Origin: Arsenophonus sp964026495
GTDB taxonomy: Bacteria > Pseudomonadota > Gammaproteobacteria > Enterobacterales > Enterobacteriaceae
Assembly (NCBI RefSeq): GCF_964026495.1
Contig: NZ_OZ032148.1
Span: forward strand, 744,001 to 808,000
Direction of reading: 5' to 3'
DNA length: 64,000 nucleotides
Shown: positions 61,401 to 64,000 of the stretch, one piece after another
How the letters are laid out: every line of letters begins with the position of its first letter
Numbering within the stretch: the first letter of the stretch is position 1
The notes under the pieces: model-generated
What the model saw: the letters and a program-made list of their open reading frames with translations, nothing else
Told to the model about the DNA's origin: nothing
Database searches by the model: none
Program-made: the position numbers and the translations under genes

Positions 61401-61432
61401 ATTTTTATAATTTGTTATTTTTATAATTTGTT
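61401..61432. repeat. 16-bp perfect tandem duplication
   Basis: Unit ATTTTTATAATTTGTT at 61401-61416 and 61417-61432, between rpoD and tRNA-Ile. One of several short tandem duplications in the spacers. Confidence 0.9.
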
Positions 61433-61648
61433 AAAATAATATAAAAATATAATGTACATTATCTTATTTTTATAAAAAATATTTTAAAAGTTAAATTATA
61501 AATATTATTTATATATAATATTTATATTATTTTTATATAAATTTATTTACAATATAATTAAATATTTAATTTAATATTTTTTATTAAAAATATAATCAAA
61601 ATATCTTCATTTAATAAAGAATACAATATATAATGCATTTTTGTGAAA

Positions 61649-61723
61649 GGCCCCTTAGCTCAGTGGGTAAAGAGCAGGCGACTCATAATCGCTTGGTCGC
61701 TGGTTCAAATCCAGCAGGGGCCA
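61649..61723 (+). tRNA. ileX: tRNA-Ile(CAT), lysidine-type
   Basis: Acceptor GGCCCCT/AGGGGCC, D stem GCTC/GAGC with a 10-base loop, anticodon loop CTCATAA (anticodon CAT), T stem GCTGG/CCAGC. It matches E. coli tRNA-Ile2, whose C34 is changed to lysidine by TilS to read AUA, rather than a methionine tRNA. It follows rpoD as ileX does in E. coli. The D loop is two bases longer than in E. coli and no 3' CCA is encoded. Confidence 0.95.
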
Positions 61724-62528
61724 AACTTGCTTTTATTAAAACTTTTTTTTATTAAAAAATAAATTACAACTTAAAAATATGAACTGATAAAAGAAAATTT
61801 TTTATCAGTTAATTAATAATTCTAATAAAAATAAAAAAGAAACTGGTTACTTATAAAAATCAGAATTTTAAATTCATTTACATTGTAATTAAGATAAAAA
61901 TAAAAAACATAAAAATAATATTAATATTTAATATAATTTTTTTTAAAAAATGTCATTAAAAACATAACTTTCGATAAAGTTAATCATAAAAAAACCATAA
62001 AATTTTTTAATTTAAAAAAATACATTTTCATTTAAATAACTTACTATAAATTTTTTTACAAAAACACAATTTTTAAAAATTCCTATTTATTTAATCAAAA
62101 ATATACTCATATATTAACTAATATAGTATAAAAGAATAAATAACTGTTAAAGAAAAAATATTTAGCATTTATAAATTTCTGAATAATAAAATAAATTATA
62201 GTAATAAAAAAAATACCACTACTATTCTTCTTTAAAAGGCTATTTAATATGTATTTTAATATTTCTACCAAATACTAAATTTAAAGTTATATTTCATATT
62301 TTAAAATCAAAATACACATTTTTTATAATTTAATATAATTATTTTCATTAATATTTGATACACAAAAACATCAAATTAAATTTAATAATTTATTTAAAAC
62401 TTAAACTATAAATATTCAATTATAATTTTATACATTAATATTTTTATTTATATAAACATATTTATTTTTTTTACCGATAATTAAACATTTATTTAATAAC
62501 TAATAAAATAAATTACGAATCAACACCT
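61724..62528. other. Gene-free spacer after tRNA-Ile
   Basis: 805 bases. Apart from the hairpin at 61782-61810 nothing is recognised. The promoter of the DedA-family gene should be near the right end. Confidence 0.6.
61782..61810 (+). terminator. Perfect 11-bp hairpin downstream of tRNA-Ile
   Basis: AACTGATAAAA, loop GAAAATT, TTTTATCAGTT. It lies 58 bases after the tRNA. No T run follows, so intrinsic termination would be weak. It may be a processing or termination element for the tRNA transcript. Confidence 0.45.
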
Positions 62529-63071
62529 ATGAAAATTAATGATTATATATCATATATAAATATATTTTTTTTAAAAAATAATTTACATCCGATAATATTA
62601 TTTACTATTTTATTCATCATAGCAATGAGTAAATCTACCATTTTCTTATCTTCTTTCTTACCACCTGCATCTGTTATGCTAATAACTATTATTAGCATAA
62701 GTTTTCCAACTCTAAATATTAATTTAATTTGGTTAGCAATTACTTTAGGAGGGACTACAGGTTCTATTATTTCTTATTATATAGGTTATCAAATAACTCA
62801 AAAAAAAATTTGTGGTCAATTTTTAAATCGTTATCAACTGATACTTGATAATTCTTATAAAAAATTAATAAAAAAAGGAACAATAATATTATTTACTTCA
62901 CGTTTTATCGCAATACTAAGATATACCATCCCATTGGCTGCAGGGATCTTATTAATGAAAAAAAGAAAAGTGTACATAACTTTTTTCTTATCTTCTGGAT
63001 TGTGGGCAATATTATATATATTAATTGTTAACGGTACATTTTCTATTATAAAATCAAAAATTTTTTTATAA
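62529..63071 (+). CDS. DedA-family inner-membrane protein, diverged
   Basis: A 180-residue, very hydrophobic protein with about four to five membrane spans. The second half carries the DedA signature FTSRFIAILRYTIPLAAG (about 123-140), matching GRFIAFVRTLLPTIAG of E. coli YqjA with both functional arginines. An FLPPAS segment (about residue 43) aligns with FLPGDS. By eye the acidic residues that E. coli YqjA needs (a Glu before this segment and the Asp inside it) are not conserved. DedA proteins are linked to undecaprenyl-phosphate or phospholipid transport and membrane homeostasis. It is about 40 residues shorter than YqjA/YghB. Which E. coli member it derives from is unclear. Confidence 0.8.
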   Translation: MKINDYISYINIFFLKNNLHPIILFTILFIIAMSKSTIFLSSFLPPASVMLITIISISFPTLNINLIWLAITLGGTTGSIISYYIGYQITQKKICGQFLNRYQLILDNSYKKLIKKGTIILFTSRFIAILRYTIPLAAGILLMKKRKVYITFFLSSGLWAILYILIVNGTFSIIKSKIFL

Positions 63072-63767
63072 AATCAAGATTGTTTTATTACCAATAGAAT
63101 ATTAAACATAAAACACTAAAAATTAGTACATAAAATTTTATAAAAATATTTTATATATACAATATTATAAAAAATAATAATACGATTACAAGAATATTTT
63201 TATAAAAAAATAAATATTATTTTATCATCTACATTTTATTTATAAAAATTAATTATAAAATAAAAAAATGCAAATAATAAATTATTTTAGTAATATTTAA
63301 AAAACATTTATTTTATTAAAATTAGTATAGCATATGATCAAAAAACTGTATTTAAAAAAAATAACAAACCGTAAACATCACTATTTATTTAGTATTCTAT
63401 GAATCGAGATAAAATTAATCATATAGACAAAAATAATATCAAAAAATTAATTATAAATATTTATGATAAAAAATCACTGTATTTTAAATACATATCAATT
63501 AATTTATACTGTTATCTCATAAAAAAAAAATAGATTTTTTCATCTTTTAAATATAATCCATTAAATTTATTTGTACTAATATTTAATAAAATATTATTTT
63601 TTTCTTAAACAGTCTTGCAATACTTTTTAAGAAAAATATCACAAATATAATATTAATTAATATCATATTCATAACCTTTGAATATTAAATTCTGCATTTT
63701 AAAAATTTCAAAAAATAAAATATCATATAATATATATTTATTACACAGGAAATCAAAAAATACTATT
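63072..63767. other. Gene-free spacer upstream of mutS
   Basis: 696 bases of A/T-rich DNA between the DedA gene and mutS. No ORF or hairpin of note. An AGGA at 63746-63749 is rather far (18 bases) from the mutS ATG. Confidence 0.6.
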
Positions 63768-64000
63768 ATGATTAATCAAGAAAAAAATAAATTAGCAATC
63801 CATACTCCGATAATGCAACAATATCTCAAAATAAAAAAACAATATCCTGAAATTTTAGTATTTTATCAAATAGGTGATTTTTATGAATTATTTTTTGAAG
63901 ATGCCAAAAAAGCAGCATATCTTCTTGATATCACATTAACGAAACGTGGATTTTATGATGGAAAACCAATCCCTATGGCTGGAGTACCAATCCATGTAGC
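63768..64000 (+). CDS. mutS: DNA mismatch repair protein MutS (3' partial)
   Basis: The first 77 codons of MutS, cut by the window end. The N-terminus aligns with E. coli MutS: HTPIMQQYLKIKKQYPEIL, then the mismatch-reading motif GDFYELFFEDA with the Phe-X-Glu pair that inserts at mispairs, then LLDITLTKRG and PIPMAGVP. The ATG at 63768 gives an N-terminus about 2 residues shorter than E. coli. Whether the rest is intact cannot be seen. dam, which directs strand choice in E. coli, is missing from its usual place in this window. Confidence 0.95.
   Translation, partial: MINQEKNKLAIHTPIMQQYLKIKKQYPEILVFYQIGDFYELFFEDAKKAAYLLDITLTKRGFYDGKPIPMAGVPIHV

Larger units (their letters stand above)
61309..61648. 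other. Spacer between rpoD and tRNA-Ile
   Basis: 340 bases, with a possible rpoD terminator at its left edge (61314-61336) and a perfect 16-bp tandem duplication (ATTTTTATAATTTGTT) at 61401-61432. No ORF is seen. Confidence 0.6.

Noticed and set aside
61649..61723. Calling the CAT-anticodon tRNA a methionine tRNA
   Set aside because: Its body matches E. coli tRNA-Ile2 and it follows rpoD as ileX does.
1..64000. Scattered TATAAT/TTGACA-like boxes as promoters
   Set aside because: At this A/T content -10 matches occur by chance everywhere; only the one paired with a hairpin before aroK and those in the tRNA-Trp leader were kept as remarks.

Overview
The window is a stretch of an extremely AT-rich, eroded genome from an Enterobacterales (gammaproteobacterial) bacterium, almost certainly an obligate, probably insect-associated, endosymbiont. 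Nearly every protein aligns end to end (from memory) with its Escherichia coli orthologue at almost the same length. Spacers are almost pure A/T, and only about 65% of the window is coding by my sum of the gene lengths. There are no phage genes, insertion sequences, CRISPR arrays or toxin modules. Wigglesworthia- or Arsenophonus-type dipteran symbionts are plausible relatives, but I cannot fix the genus. The low coding density argues against a typical Wigglesworthia.

Layout: 1-2.9 kb holds the spermidine/putrescine importer potB (cut by the window edge), potC and potD. 3.9-8.3 kb is aspC, an OmpF/OmpC porin and asnS, the E. coli ompF neighbourhood. 9.5-13.7 kb has bcp, minCDE and tsaB. 13.9-19.8 kb is the pyruvate dehydrogenase complex (aceE, aceF, lpd). 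22-27.7 kb has pitA, then prlC-rsmJ. 29.3-34.4 kb has aroK-aroB, rpe and trpS, the E. coli aroK-to-trpS cluster without damX, dam and gph. 34.9-38.9 kb has sodA, tRNA-Trp, hemG and trkH. 40.3-47.9 kb has rmuC, ubiE, ubiB, ubiD and fre, the E. coli ubi cluster without ubiJ, tatABCD and rfaH. 48.8-52.1 kb has ssb, alr and dnaB. 53.5-61.3 kb has cca, folB, tsaD and the rpsU-dnaG-rpoD operon. 61.6-64 kb has tRNA-Ile(CAU), a small DedA-family membrane protein and the start of mutS.

Together the genes cover replication and transcription (dnaB, dnaG, ssb, rpoD), division-site selection (minCDE), tRNA maturation and charging (cca, tsaB, tsaD, asnS, trpS), and aerobic energy metabolism (PDH complex, ubiquinone genes, quinone-dependent hemG, sodA). 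They also cover biosynthesis (shikimate aroKB, folate folB, aspartate transamination, D-alanine) and uptake of phosphate, potassium and polyamines. Gene order is a mosaic of E. coli-like blocks with genes deleted from within them and long gene-free gaps in their place.

I found no convincing undescribed system. The best second-look items are a pentapeptide tandem repeat in a porin loop, a lipoyl domain of AceF whose lipoylation lysine is replaced by Asn, a perfect 19-bp tandem duplication that copies the 5' end of tRNA-Trp into its own leader, a DedA protein lacking the usual acidic residues, and a widespread pattern of short tandem duplications and homopolymer tracts.
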